Assembly (NCBI RefSeq): GCF_003339685.1 | Contig: NZ_QPKI01000004.1 | Span: forward strand, 98,265-162,264 | DNA from: Halomonas sp. DQ26W | GTDB taxonomy: Bacteria > Pseudomonadota > Gammaproteobacteria > Pseudomonadales > Halomonadaceae | DNA length: 64,000 nucleotides | Direction: 5' to 3' | In this document: piece by piece, positions 53,062-60,688 of the stretch | How the letters are laid out: each line of letters opens with the position of its first letter | How positions within the stretch are numbered: the stretch's first letter is position 1 | Notes under the pieces: generated by a model | What the model was told of the DNA's origin: nothing | Databases searched by the model: none | The model's input: only the letters and a program-made list of their open reading frames with translations | Made by a program: the position numbers and the translations under genes

Positions 53062-53399
53062 TGAAGAGGCCGCAGGCCTCCCGGCGGGGTTGCCAGTGCC
53101 AGCGACCATCGCCAACGCCGTGGCCTCCGCCAAGGCGCCTGACGGCGCCAGTCGCGATGGAAACCAGCGCTCCAACAAGGTCAGCAGTAACCGCGCTGTA
53201 GGAGTATCTTTAGATCACGACTGGAGGCCGCAGGCCTCCCGGCGGTGTTGGAAACGTTACGGTTATCGCCGTGGCGGCGGCCTCCTCCAAGGCGCCTCTC
53301 GGCGACAGTCGCGATGCAGAGTCGGGGCGCCGAACCGAGCGCTCCAACAAGGAGCGCCTGCGTCGCTATCGCCGAGGCGTCCTTCCACAATGCAGTCTG
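53062..53399. repeat. REP-like intergenic repeats, two tandem imperfect units
   Basis: GAGGCCGCAGGCCTCCCGGCGG, containing the palindrome GAGGCC-GCA-GGCCTC, occurs at about 53066 and 53223. Each is followed by a related stretch ending CCAACAAGG, with TCGCGATG in both. A TGTAGGAG...CACGA block between them looks like a Pseudomonas-type REP core. The gap 52964-53780 carries these repeats, then about 300 bases (53400-53710) in which I see nothing, then the terminator of the zinc operon. Open frames here are chance. Confidence 0.6.
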
Positions 53400-53710
53400 T
53401 GCAGAGCAGGTTCACGCCAAAGTGTGAAGAACCTTTTTTATAGCTTCCTACAGTATCCAACTCTGCTACTAAGCAACAATAGCTGTATAGACGTTTCATG
53501 GGAAATTGCACAGACCCCGGCAGCCTGTGGATAACCTGTGTGTTTTCGTGTGAACTTTTGTGCGTAAGGTGTTGGCCGGCTGTGGACGGTATCATTGCGG
53601 CCGGCTGCGACGCTGATTCATTGCAGGAGGAAACCCGTGCCGCGGGTTTACGCATCGCGGCAGACTTTGTGCATTTCGTGCCGAATGTACGGGCCAGTAA
53701 GCCCTTGAAG

Positions 53711-53739
53711 CAGCGGGGGCGCCATTGGCGCCCCCGCTG
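53711..53739 (-). terminator. GC-rich hairpin after the zinc-transport operon
   Basis: A perfect 13-base stem (CAGCGGGGGCGCC / GGCGCCCCCGCTG) with an ATT loop lies 42 bases beyond the binding-protein stop. It is followed on the minus strand by TGCTTCAAGG, with no T-run, so terminator function is likely but not certain. Confidence 0.55.
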
Positions 53740-53780
53740 TGGATTACGCTGCCGCTAGCGGCCTGCTCGGTACCGTCCGG

Positions 53781-54809
53781 TCAATGGCTATGGCCATGCC
53801 CGTGATCGTCGTCATGGCTGTTGCCGTGCCCATGATCATCATGGCCGGGCTCGGCCAGGGCGTCATGCAGCACCTGGGCGTTGTGGCGCATCATGCCCAG
53901 GTAGGTGCTGGCGTCGCCATCCGTGGCCAGGGCGTCGGCATACAGGGTGCCGGCGATGGGCAGCCCGGCCTCTTCCGAGAGCTGGTTGATGATCGCCGGG
54001 CTGGTCATGTTCTCGTGGAACAGCGCCTTGACGTTCTGCTCGCGAATCACGTCGATCAACTGTGCCATGTCGGCGGCACTGGGCTCGGCTTCGGTGGAAA
54101 GCCCCACCGGCGAGAGGAAACGGATGCCATAGGCATTGGCGAAGTAGCCGAAGGAATCGTGGCCGGTGATCACGCTGGTGGAGGCGGGAATCTCGCCGAT
54201 CAGCTGACGAATCTCGTCATCGGTGGCCTGCATTTCGTTGATGTAGCGCTCGGCGTTCTCGCGATAGGCGGCTTCGTTGTCCGGGTCGGCCTCGATCAGC
54301 CCCTCGAGGATATTGCCGACATAGACCTGGCCCATGGCGAGGTCCTGCCAGCCATGGGGGTCTTGCTCGCCATGGTCGTGATCGTCATGTCCACTGTCAT
54401 CATGACCATGGTCATCGTGGTCATCGTGCCCATGATCGTCATGGCCATGTGCCTGGTCATGATAATCCAGCTTGTCGATGCCGTCGGTGGCGGTCACCAG
54501 CGGGCCGGCATAGTCGCTGGAATCGATCAGGCGCTCCATCCAGCCCTCGAAGAGCAGCCCGTTGAATACCACCAGGTCCGCATCGGCCAGGTCGCGGGCG
54601 TCGCGCGGGCTGGGTGAGAAGACATGAGCGTCACTGTCGGGGCCGACCAGCGAGGTGACCTCGACGTGCTCGCCACCGACATTCTCGACCATGTCGGCCA
54701 GGATGCTGAAGCTGGTAACGACCTGTACGCGTTCGGCGGCGAAGGCAGCCGGCAGGGCGAGCATGGCCGTAGCGCCAATCACCAGGGCGGAGGGCTTGAT
54801 AGTACGCAT
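53781..54809 (-). CDS. znuA: Zinc ABC transporter substrate-binding protein with His-rich loop and tail
   Basis: 342 residues with signal peptide ending PAAFAAERVQ. Ligand histidines are in SDAHVFSPSP, EQDPHGWQDL and SVITGHDSFGYFANAYG; the third ligand is His, the zinc pattern. A His/Asp-rich loop (about residues 118-150, HDDHGHDDHDDHGHDD and more) precedes the second ligand, and a second His-rich tail closes the protein. It is the last gene of the operon, after ATPase and permease, unlike E. coli znuA. Confidence 0.85.
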   Translation of the reverse strand: MRTIKPSALVIGATAMLALPAAFAAERVQVVTSFSILADMVENVGGEHVEVTSLVGPDSDAHVFSPSPRDARDLADADLVVFNGLLFEGWMERLIDSSDYAGPLVTATDGIDKLDYHDQAHGHDDHGHDDHDDHGHDDSGHDDHDHGEQDPHGWQDLAMGQVYVGNILEGLIEADPDNEAAYRENAERYINEMQATDDEIRQLIGEIPASTSVITGHDSFGYFANAYGIRFLSPVGLSTEAEPSAADMAQLIDVIREQNVKALFHENMTSPAIINQLSEEAGLPIAGTLYADALATDGDASTYLGMMRHNAQVLHDALAEPGHDDHGHGNSHDDDHGHGHSH

Positions 54810-54848
54810 GCAGTACTCCTTGGTTTGTTGTCGGTGTCTATGCGGCGG

Positions 54849-55739
54849 TCAGTGAGGCTCGGGAGCCCCGAGCGGTGCCGCACGTCGGCGCAGCCGCGCA
54901 GTCAGGCTGTGGTGGCGGCCGAACAGGGCGGAGAGCATGTAGCCCACGCCGGCCAGCAGGATGATGGCGGGGCCCGAGGGAATGCTGAGGTGATACGACA
55001 ACAGCAGCCCGCCGGTACTGGCGATCATGGCCAGCACGATGGCAATGCCGATCAGCCCTTCCAGGCGCTTGCTCCAGAAGCGCGCGGTGGTGGCCGGCAG
55101 CATCATCAGGCCCACTGCCATCAAGGTGCCCAGGGTCTGGAAACCGGCGGTCAGGTTGAGCACCACCAGGCCGAGGAAGGTGCCGTGAACCAGGCCGCCA
55201 CGCATGCCCTGGCCGCGCAAGAACAGCGGGTCGAGGCACTCCACCACCAGGGCGCGGAAGATGAGCGCCAGGGTGATCACGATCACGCTGCTGATCGCCG
55301 CGATCAGGATCAGGGCGGTGGTGTTCACGGCGAGGATCGAGCCGAACAGCACATGGGTCAGGTCGACGCTGCTGCCGCCCAGCGAGACGAGCATCACCCC
55401 GGCCGCCAGCGAAATCAGGAAGAAGCTGGCCATGGCGGAGTCTTCCCGGTGGCCGGTCATCTGCGACACGCTACCCGCCAGCATGGCTACCAGCAGCCCC
55501 GAGAGCACGCCGCCAAGGCTCATGATCGGCAGCGAGAAGCCGGCGAGCAGGAAGCCCAGCGCGACACCGGGCAGGATGGCATGGGCCATGGCATCGCCGA
55601 TCAGGCTCATCCCCCGCAACATGAGGAACACCCCTATGGGAGGTGCCGCCAGCGACAGGGCCAAGCTGCCCACCGCGGCGCGCCGCATGAAGCCGTAGTC
55701 GAAGGGGGCGATCAGCCACTCGTAGAGCAGCGCTAGCAT
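54849..55739 (-). CDS. znuB: Zinc ABC transporter permease
   Basis: 296 residues, with eight or more helices of the ABC-3 family: APFDYGFMRRAAVGSLALSL, MSLIGDAMAHAILPGVALGF, and FQTLGTLMAVGLMMLPATTA. It would form the channel for zinc import. The start overlaps the ATPase stop by seven bases. Sequence type is closer to AztB/ZnuB-like permeases than to the manganese permease at 35948. Confidence 0.85.
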   Translation of the reverse strand: MLALLYEWLIAPFDYGFMRRAAVGSLALSLAAPPIGVFLMLRGMSLIGDAMAHAILPGVALGFLLAGFSLPIMSLGGVLSGLLVAMLAGSVSQMTGHREDSAMASFFLISLAAGVMLVSLGGSSVDLTHVLFGSILAVNTTALILIAAISSVIVITLALIFRALVVECLDPLFLRGQGMRGGLVHGTFLGLVVLNLTAGFQTLGTLMAVGLMMLPATTARFWSKRLEGLIGIAIVLAMIASTGGLLLSYHLSIPSGPAIILLAGVGYMLSALFGRHHSLTARLRRRAAPLGAPEPH

Positions 55740-56470
55740 GTACTGACTCCCGGAATACCCAGCATCAATCGGGCGGTGCCGGCAACGGGGGCGTGCCCCT
55801 CGAGAATCGCCTGGGGCGAAGTCCAGTGGGCGTGGCCGTTGGCCAGTACCACAACCTCGTCAGCCAGCCGTGAGAGCTGCTCCATGTCGTGCAGCACCAC
55901 GATAAGGGTGGCGCCGCTGGCGGCCATGTCGCGCAGCACCGTCATCAGCACGTCCACGGTTTCGCTATCGACGTTGGCGAAGGGCTCGTCGAGCAGCAGC
56001 AGCTCGGCTTCCTGCATCAGGGTACGGCCGATCAGGGCGCGCTGGCGCTGGCCGCCGGAGAGTTCACCCAGCGGGCGGTGCGCCAGGTGCGAAATACCCA
56101 GGCGAGCCATGACCTCGCGGCCGCGGCGATAGTGGCGAGCGCAGTACCCGGTCAGCGCCCCGTGGCTCGGCCAGCTGCCGGTCATGACCAGTTCTTCCAC
56201 GCTCATGGGGAAGGTGAGGTCCAGTGCCAGTTGCTGTGGCAGCCAGGCGCGGCGCTCCTTGGGCACCGTACACGCCACGCGGCCGGCGACCGGCTTGAGC
56301 ATGCCCATGATCCCCTGGATCAGCGTGCTCTTGCCGGTGCCGTTGGCGCCGACCAGCGCGGTGATGGCGCCGTCGCGAAAGCGACCATCCACATGCTCGA
56401 GCACGGTGCGATTGGCCTGGGCCAGCTGCAGGTTGTGGAGCTGCAGCCGGGTGTTGGGTTCCTGCTCCAT
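55733..56470 (-). CDS. znuC: Zinc ABC transporter ATP-binding protein
   Basis: 245 residues with Walker A GANGTGKST, signature LSGGQRQR, Walker B LLLLDEP and switch VVLHDME. I place the start at 56470 (MEQEPNTRLQLHNL) because it overlaps the stop of the small upstream ORF as TGATG. In-frame ATGs at 56482 and 56494 are possible. The longer frame to 56674 runs out of frame through the small ORF and is not supported. Confidence 0.85.
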   Translation of the reverse strand: MEQEPNTRLQLHNLQLAQANRTVLEHVDGRFRDGAITALVGANGTGKSTLIQGIMGMLKPVAGRVACTVPKERRAWLPQQLALDLTFPMSVEELVMTGSWPSHGALTGYCARHYRRGREVMARLGISHLAHRPLGELSGGQRQRALIGRTLMQEAELLLLDEPFANVDSETVDVLMTVLRDMAASGATLIVVLHDMEQLSRLADEVVVLANGHAHWTSPQAILEGHAPVAGTARLMLGIPGVSTC

Positions 56471-56625
56471 CAGCCCCACCATCCTGCCGCCCATGAGACG
56501 GCCAGCCAGAGCGTGCCCAGCGGCGCGGCGGCCAGCAGCAGGCGCCGTGTGGCGGAAAGCGACATCAGCGAGAAATGGCAAGGCCCTTCCTGGCGGTGTC
56601 GATGCGAACGTGAGTGATGTGCCAT
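56470..56625 (-). CDS. Putative 51-residue His-rich single-span membrane protein leading the zinc operon
   Basis: The frame opens MAHHSRSHRHRQEGPCHFSL, with five histidines and one cysteine in the first 17 residues. It closes with the hydrophobic stretch RRLLLAAAPLGTLWLAVSWA ending in AGWWG, a plausible membrane span. AGAGG lies eight bases upstream, and the TGA overlaps the ATPase ATG. It begins 33 bases after a Zur-like box. No known family comes to mind. It could be a metal-binding accessory of the transporter or a leader peptide coupling translation. Confidence 0.5.
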   Translation of the reverse strand: MAHHSRSHRHRQEGPCHFSLMSLSATRRLLLAAAPLGTLWLAVSWAAGWWG

Positions 56626-56658
56626 GGGATTGGCCTCTCGGCGCGATAAGATAAACTA

Positions 56659-56673
56659 GGATATAACATAACA
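56659..56673 (-). promoter_or_regulatory. Candidate Zur box of the zinc operon
   Basis: On the minus strand TGTTATGTTATATCC matches 11 of 14 defined positions of the gammaproteobacterial Zur consensus TGTTATA-N-TATAACA. A further GTTATAAC palindrome lies upstream at 56826-56833. The 314-base gap 56626-56939 is otherwise without a gene and is AT-richer around these sites. Confidence 0.55.
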
Positions 56674-56939
56674 AATAACCCGGCCGGCGGGGAGGGGCAC
56701 CAGCGTTTTTCGTGACTCAAAACCCGCTGGGGCGTGCGCTGGGTTGTGTAGCGCTCCGTGGCCGCAGGCTCGCGCAATCATTTCGTGCCTGAGGCCGGAA
56801 TCGGTCATCGAACTATTCAGGCAACGTTATAACATAATAATGATTGCTGCAAAGTTATTGCGCAAGAAACCCACAAATCAAAGGGGCCATGCACCGTCAA
56901 GCCGCGGGTAAAAGCCGTCTCGCCCCCGCTCGGCGTGAT

Positions 56940-57608
56940 TCAGTAGCGCAGCGCCACCCCGACCTGATTCGGCGCCACCAGCAGGGCATATTCACCTTTC
57001 AGGTGCATATCTCCCACCAACACCCGGGCCGGCTGGAAGCGGTTGATCGCTACCGAGGCTTGGCGCGGCTGGGTCTGCAGCTGCAACTCGCTGATCAACA
57101 TACCGGTAGCGAAGTTGATCGCCCCGTCGCGTCCGCGCCCGTCGCCCACACCGATCAGCAGTCCCGAAGCCGTGTTCACGGCGAGCGAACCCAGCCGGGC
57201 TTCCAGGCTACGGCGTCGACGCTCCTGCTCGGCCACCGAGCGCATCAGCCGCCGGGCCCGGTCGATATCCTGATCAGCGTCACGCAACTCGCGGTAGGCC
57301 TGTGGGTGTGGCTGGCGATCCATCAAAGTGCCGCCCAGCGCCAGGGCCGACTTCACCACGCCCACCCGGGCGTCGTAGCGGTCGTCGCGGCTGCTTGACT
57401 CGCTGGCCTGATAGGCGTTCATCGCCAGAGTAGTGGCATACACCCCCGCCCAGCCGTATTGCCAGTAGTTGGCGTGCCGCTCGCCCCTGGCCAGGGCGTC
57501 TTCGTAGGCCTGGAATTCCTGAATGGGCTGCTGGGCCAGGGCAGGTACGGCAAAGACAACGCCCAGTAACAGAGTGAGGAGGCAGGCGAACAGGCGTGAC
57601 GAGGACAT
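56940..57608 (-). CDS. Secreted protein of unknown function
   Basis: 222 residues with signal peptide MSSSRLFACLLTLLLGVVFA ending at ALAQQ. The mature part is helical, with an N-terminal region YEDALARGERHANYWQYGWA, a charged stretch around DIDRARRLMRSVAEQERRRR and a C-terminal beta-rich part. I do not recognise a family. Of several in-frame ATGs the one at 57608 has GGAG six bases upstream. It stands alone between the zinc operon and a structured repeat. Confidence 0.7.
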   Translation of the reverse strand: MSSSRLFACLLTLLLGVVFAVPALAQQPIQEFQAYEDALARGERHANYWQYGWAGVYATTLAMNAYQASESSSRDDRYDARVGVVKSALALGGTLMDRQPHPQAYRELRDADQDIDRARRLMRSVAEQERRRRSLEARLGSLAVNTASGLLIGVGDGRGRDGAINFATGMLISELQLQTQPRQASVAINRFQPARVLVGDMHLKGEYALLVAPNQVGVALRY

Positions 57609-57737
57609 GGACATCTCCATAGACATGGACAGACATTTTTTCGACCAAAGCCGAGCTGCCGACAGTGACCGGCATGCAGCGATACCGTAGAGTCTAGGCA
57701 TTGTCTAAAAAGTCGGCGAGCGAAGGTCAGGCCAGGC

Positions 57738-57796
57738 AAAAATCGACAAAAAGACGGAGTTTGCGCAGTGTAAGTGAGTACTTTGAGTCAATTTTT
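57738..57796 (+). repeat. Hairpin repeat, copy 2 (compensatory pair with 18269-18328)
   Basis: Arms AAAAATCGAC and GTCAATTTTT pair over ten positions with one G-T wobble, around a 39-base interior CGGAGTTTGCGCAG... that matches the reverse complement of copy 1 (CGGAGTTTACGTGT...). Similarity continues past the second arm to GTATGGCCAAGC. It lies in the 255-base gap before the nitroreductase gene. Confidence 0.6.
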
Positions 57797-57863
57797 AACG
57801 CTGTATGGCCAAGCGCAGCCAGTTTTCGGACAAGGTCTGAGAATACGTCATCTGGAGAACCTA

Positions 57864-58457
57864 ATGCGACCGCCGCTCGACGATACCGCGTTCGATGTTG
57901 TCTTCCGTGAAGCGCGTACCCACTACGGTTTTCGCAATGTACCCATTGACGAGGCACTCCTGCGTCGTCTCTACGACCTGCTGAAGTGGGGCCCGACCTC
58001 CATGAACTGCCAGCCATCGCGCTATGTGTTCGTGACCAGCGTCGAGGCCAAGTCGCGGCTGCTGCCGGCGCTTTCCGAAGCCAACCGCGACAAGTCCTAC
58101 CAAGCCGGTACCACCGTGATAATAGCCACCGACATCTGCTTTCACGAACACCTGCCGACGCTGTTTTCCAATTCGCCCAATGCGCGGGAGCACTTCGCGG
58201 CCAATCTCGAGACGGCCAGTGAAACGGCCTGGCGCAACGGCACCCTGCAGGGCGCCTACCTGATGATCGCCGCCCGCATGCTGGGGCTGGACGTGGGGCC
58301 CATGAGCGGCTTCGACAACGCCATGGTCGACGCCGAGTTCTTCCCCGATGGCCGCTACAAGAGTAACTTCCTGGTCAACCTGGGCATAGGCGACCCCGAG
58401 AGCCTGCGCCCCCGGGGCCCACGATTGAAATTCGACGAAGTGGCGGAAGTGGTCTGA
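57864..58457 (+). CDS. Nitroreductase family protein, RutE/HadB-like
   Basis: 197 residues of the FMN nitroreductase fold: VFREARTHYGFRNVPIDEAL, YDLLKWGPTSMNCQPSRYVF, and the C-terminal RMLGLDVGPMSGFDNAMVDA. This pattern matches the malonic-semialdehyde-reductase-like group (RutE, HadB). It probably reduces small aldehydes or nitro compounds with NAD(P)H and FMN. The start at 57864 follows TCTGGAGAA; the upstream frame runs through the repeat and is a shadow. Confidence 0.88.
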   Translation: MRPPLDDTAFDVVFREARTHYGFRNVPIDEALLRRLYDLLKWGPTSMNCQPSRYVFVTSVEAKSRLLPALSEANRDKSYQAGTTVIIATDICFHEHLPTLFSNSPNAREHFAANLETASETAWRNGTLQGAYLMIAARMLGLDVGPMSGFDNAMVDAEFFPDGRYKSNFLVNLGIGDPESLRPRGPRLKFDEVAEVV

Positions 58458-58488
58458 GCCCGGTCAGCCGGGCCTTGTCGCGCATCGA

Positions 58489-59249
58489 CTAATCCTGCAA
58501 GGCGAATTCCTCGGTATCGATATCCGCCTGCTGCTCCGCGCTGTAGCGGCCGCCGGCTATCTGGTCCGGGGTCATCATGGTGTTCAACCGGGCGACGGTC
58601 GCCGGGTCCAGGTCGAGCGTTCCCGCCGCCAGGTTCTCGTGCATATGCTCGATGAAGCGGGAGCCGGGAATCGGTATCACGTCTTCCCCTTGCGCCCTCA
58701 GCCAGGCCAGGGCCAGCTGGCCGGTGGTCACGCCCAGCTCGTCCGCGATGGCCTTGAGCTTCTCTAGCTGGCGCAGGTTGTGTGGCAGGTTCTCGGCGTT
58801 GAAGCGCGGCATGCCTCGGCGAACGTCGTGCTCCTGCAGCTGTGTAGTATCTGTCACGGCGCCTGCCAGAAAGCCCCTGCCCAGGGGGCTGAAGGCCACC
58901 AGCGCCGTACCCGACTCCCGGCAGGCCGTGATCAGCGCGATCTCGGGGTTGCGGGTCCACAGGGAAAACTCCGACTGCACCGCCGCGCGGTGGCCATGCC
59001 GCACTTGCTGGCCAGCATCACCTGGTCGCGCTTGCTCGCCAGGGCCTGGCCCACCACCTTCTCGTTGGCCGTCGCCCCGTAAAGCGTCGCGGTATCGAAG
59101 TGGCGATAGCCCATGTCGAAGGCCTCATCCAGGGCACGAATTGCCTCGGGCTCGGGAACGGGGCTGCCGTAGCCATGGGAGAGGTTCATGCAACCCAGGC
59201 CGATGGGGGGCGAGGCAACGTCCTTCAGGCGATCAAAGAGAGGCGACAT
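58489..59249 (-). pseudogene. Aldo/keto reductase, internally deleted and frameshifted
   Basis: The N-terminal part (MSPLFDRLKDVASPPIGLGC, HFDTATLYGATANEKVVGQA, LASKCGM) ends at about 58985, and the frame shifts. The C-terminal part resumes at AAVQSEFSLWTRNPEIALIT and runs normally to EEFALQD. About 80 residues normally between them are absent, including the catalytic lysine and histidine region of the barrel. The full family length is about 330; only about 250 codons remain. A non-functional remnant is the best reading. Confidence 0.8.
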
Positions 59250-59370
59250 GGGAATCCTTGTGGGTGGCAGGGGGAAGGCGCACGGGCGGGGCCGGTGGCG
59301 GTGATTGTCATCATGCCGAGGGTGGGCAGGGCATCGCAAGGTGGGGAGTCGAGACAGCCACCATCGATTG

Positions 59371-59640
59371 CATCGACGACTGTTGGAGGTAGCTTCAGCT
59401 CGCGACAGGCGGAGGTTGCCGTGGCTTGGCGTGGGCGGCTTGGTGTCGGCAATTGCCGTAGGGTTGCATCGACGACTGTTGGAGGTAGCTTTAGCTCGCG
59501 ACAGGCGGAAGCTGCGGTAGCCCGATGAAGGCAGCTCGGTGTCGGCGGTTTCCGTAGGGTTGCATCGACGATTGTTGGAGGTAGCTTCAGCTCGCGACCG
59601 GCGGAGGTTGCCGTGGCTTGGTGAGAGCGGCTCGCATAGG
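59371..59640. repeat. 96-base tandem repeat, nearly three units
   Basis: Units begin CATCGACGA at 59371, 59467 and 59563, an exact 96-base period, and share TTGGAGGTAGCTT-AGCTCGCGAC-GGCGGA with scattered changes. The AGCT-rich core is REP-like. Because 96 is divisible by three, a chance open frame on the minus strand repeats every 32 residues. The whole gap 59250-59666 is filled by this and has no gene. It is not a CRISPR array: there are no short repeats with unique spacers. Confidence 0.85.
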
Positions 59641-59666
59641 GAAGAGCGAAGGGTCGGTTCGCTGAG

Positions 59667-60536
59667 CTAGGTCCATCGGATCCACTCGGCCAAGGCCTCG
59701 CGATTGGCGATCTCGATCTGCTGAGCGCGGGGGTCGACTTCGGAGTGGTTCGGGTTGACGCCAAGCTCACGTAACGCATAGAGCACCAGCGGGCCGCGAC
59801 AGCGCAGCAGCAGCTCGCCATGCTCCATACGATAATCTCTGGCCACCAGCTCCCGCTCTGCCTGGGGTAGACGCTGGTCCGGGATCAGCTTCACTTCCAC
59901 ATAGGCATGCCATTGAGAATCCTGATTGCCACCATGTTCACCAAGCATGTCGCCACAGGGTTCCGGAATGCCGCGAAACCGGCTCAGCACAAAATCCCGA
60001 AACGCAAGATGCTTCTCGCAGAAAGCCCTTACGTGCCAACGCCTTGAGGCGAATACAAGGGTGTGGGGAACGATAATACGGTCCTCTCCAGTCGGGCTGG
60101 AAAACGAAGCGTAGTTGACTTCCAGGCGAAGGCCCAGCCGTGACGCCTTGACCAGCTCACGCACAACCTTTGGTGATACCTCGCGGCTGGGTAAAGGCAG
60201 CGACTCGGTATCGGCCGCGCCTAGCCCCAGCCCCGCAAAGGGCGAATCGAGATCGTGATCCGAACCCAGCAGGTGTAGGTACTCTTCGACCCGGCCACGA
60301 GTGAATTGGGGCGAGAAATCATCGGCCGGCAAAAACCCCTTGCGGGATTCGTCATACGTCAGGTTGTCCGGCGCAAGTGTCCGATATTGCTTGAGGACTT
60401 TCTGCGCCTGCTGGCGCCCGATGCCGAAGGCCTTTCCTAGCTGTGAAGAGGCCACTCGGCCCTCCCAGAGAGCCAGAATTTCGATCAACCGGTAGCGGGC
60501 AAGGGTGTCCCAGGGCAGTGGCGTAATATCGAGCAT
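59667..60536 (-). CDS. WYL-domain transcriptional regulator divergent from cas1
   Basis: 289 residues. An N-terminal winged helix (WDTLARYRLIEILALWEGRV, KAFGIGRQQAQKVLKQYRTL) is followed by the WYL core (VNYASFSSPTGEDRIIVPHT, LVFASRRWHVRAFCEKHLAF, RDFVLSRFRGI) and a C-terminal extension. The three-part build resembles the BrxR/CapW defence regulators. Start follows CGAGGAG. Its start is about 150 bases from cas1 in the opposite direction, so it probably controls the cas operon. Ligand unknown. Confidence 0.85.
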   Translation of the reverse strand: MLDITPLPWDTLARYRLIEILALWEGRVASSQLGKAFGIGRQQAQKVLKQYRTLAPDNLTYDESRKGFLPADDFSPQFTRGRVEEYLHLLGSDHDLDSPFAGLGLGAADTESLPLPSREVSPKVVRELVKASRLGLRLEVNYASFSSPTGEDRIIVPHTLVFASRRWHVRAFCEKHLAFRDFVLSRFRGIPEPCGDMLGEHGGNQDSQWHAYVEVKLIPDQRLPQAERELVARDYRMEHGELLLRCRGPLVLYALRELGVNPNHSEVDPRAQQIEIANREALAEWIRWT

Positions 60537-60652
60537 GTCAACTCCTCGTGCTGCTCTTTGAAGCTGTGATCTCTATCAACACCGGCCTGAAAAAGATGCT
60601 GGTTTCCTGGACAGTGGTGGTGGCTGTGAGGATAGGGTGCTTAGATAGGATA

Positions 60653-60663
60653 CAGCTTAGAAA
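60653..60663 (+). other. CRISPR-repeat-like 3' end in the cas1 leader
   Basis: CAGCTTAGAAA equals the last 11 bases of common type I-F repeats, including the CTTAGAAA that becomes the crRNA 5' handle. The rest of a repeat is not preserved upstream. A second GCTTAGA lies 16 bases upstream (60639). It may be chance, or a degenerate repeat used in cas autoregulation. The 152-base gap 60537-60688 contains no gene. Confidence 0.3.
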
Positions 60664-60688
60664 CAATATACAGGCGCAGGGAGCCCGC

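Noticed and set aside
53181..53758. Short ORFs on both strands in the fadD-znuA gap
   Set aside because: All are built from REP-like repeats or lack start signals.
59371..59640. Possible CRISPR array beside the cas genes
   Set aside because: Units are 96 bases and similar along their whole length, with no 28-base repeats and no unique 32-base spacers. No array is in the window.
59225..59821. Minus-strand ORF with repeated CRELKLPPT units
   Set aside because: The repetition is a by-product of the 96-base DNA repeat, the frame starts inside the WYL gene, and there is no ribosome-binding site.
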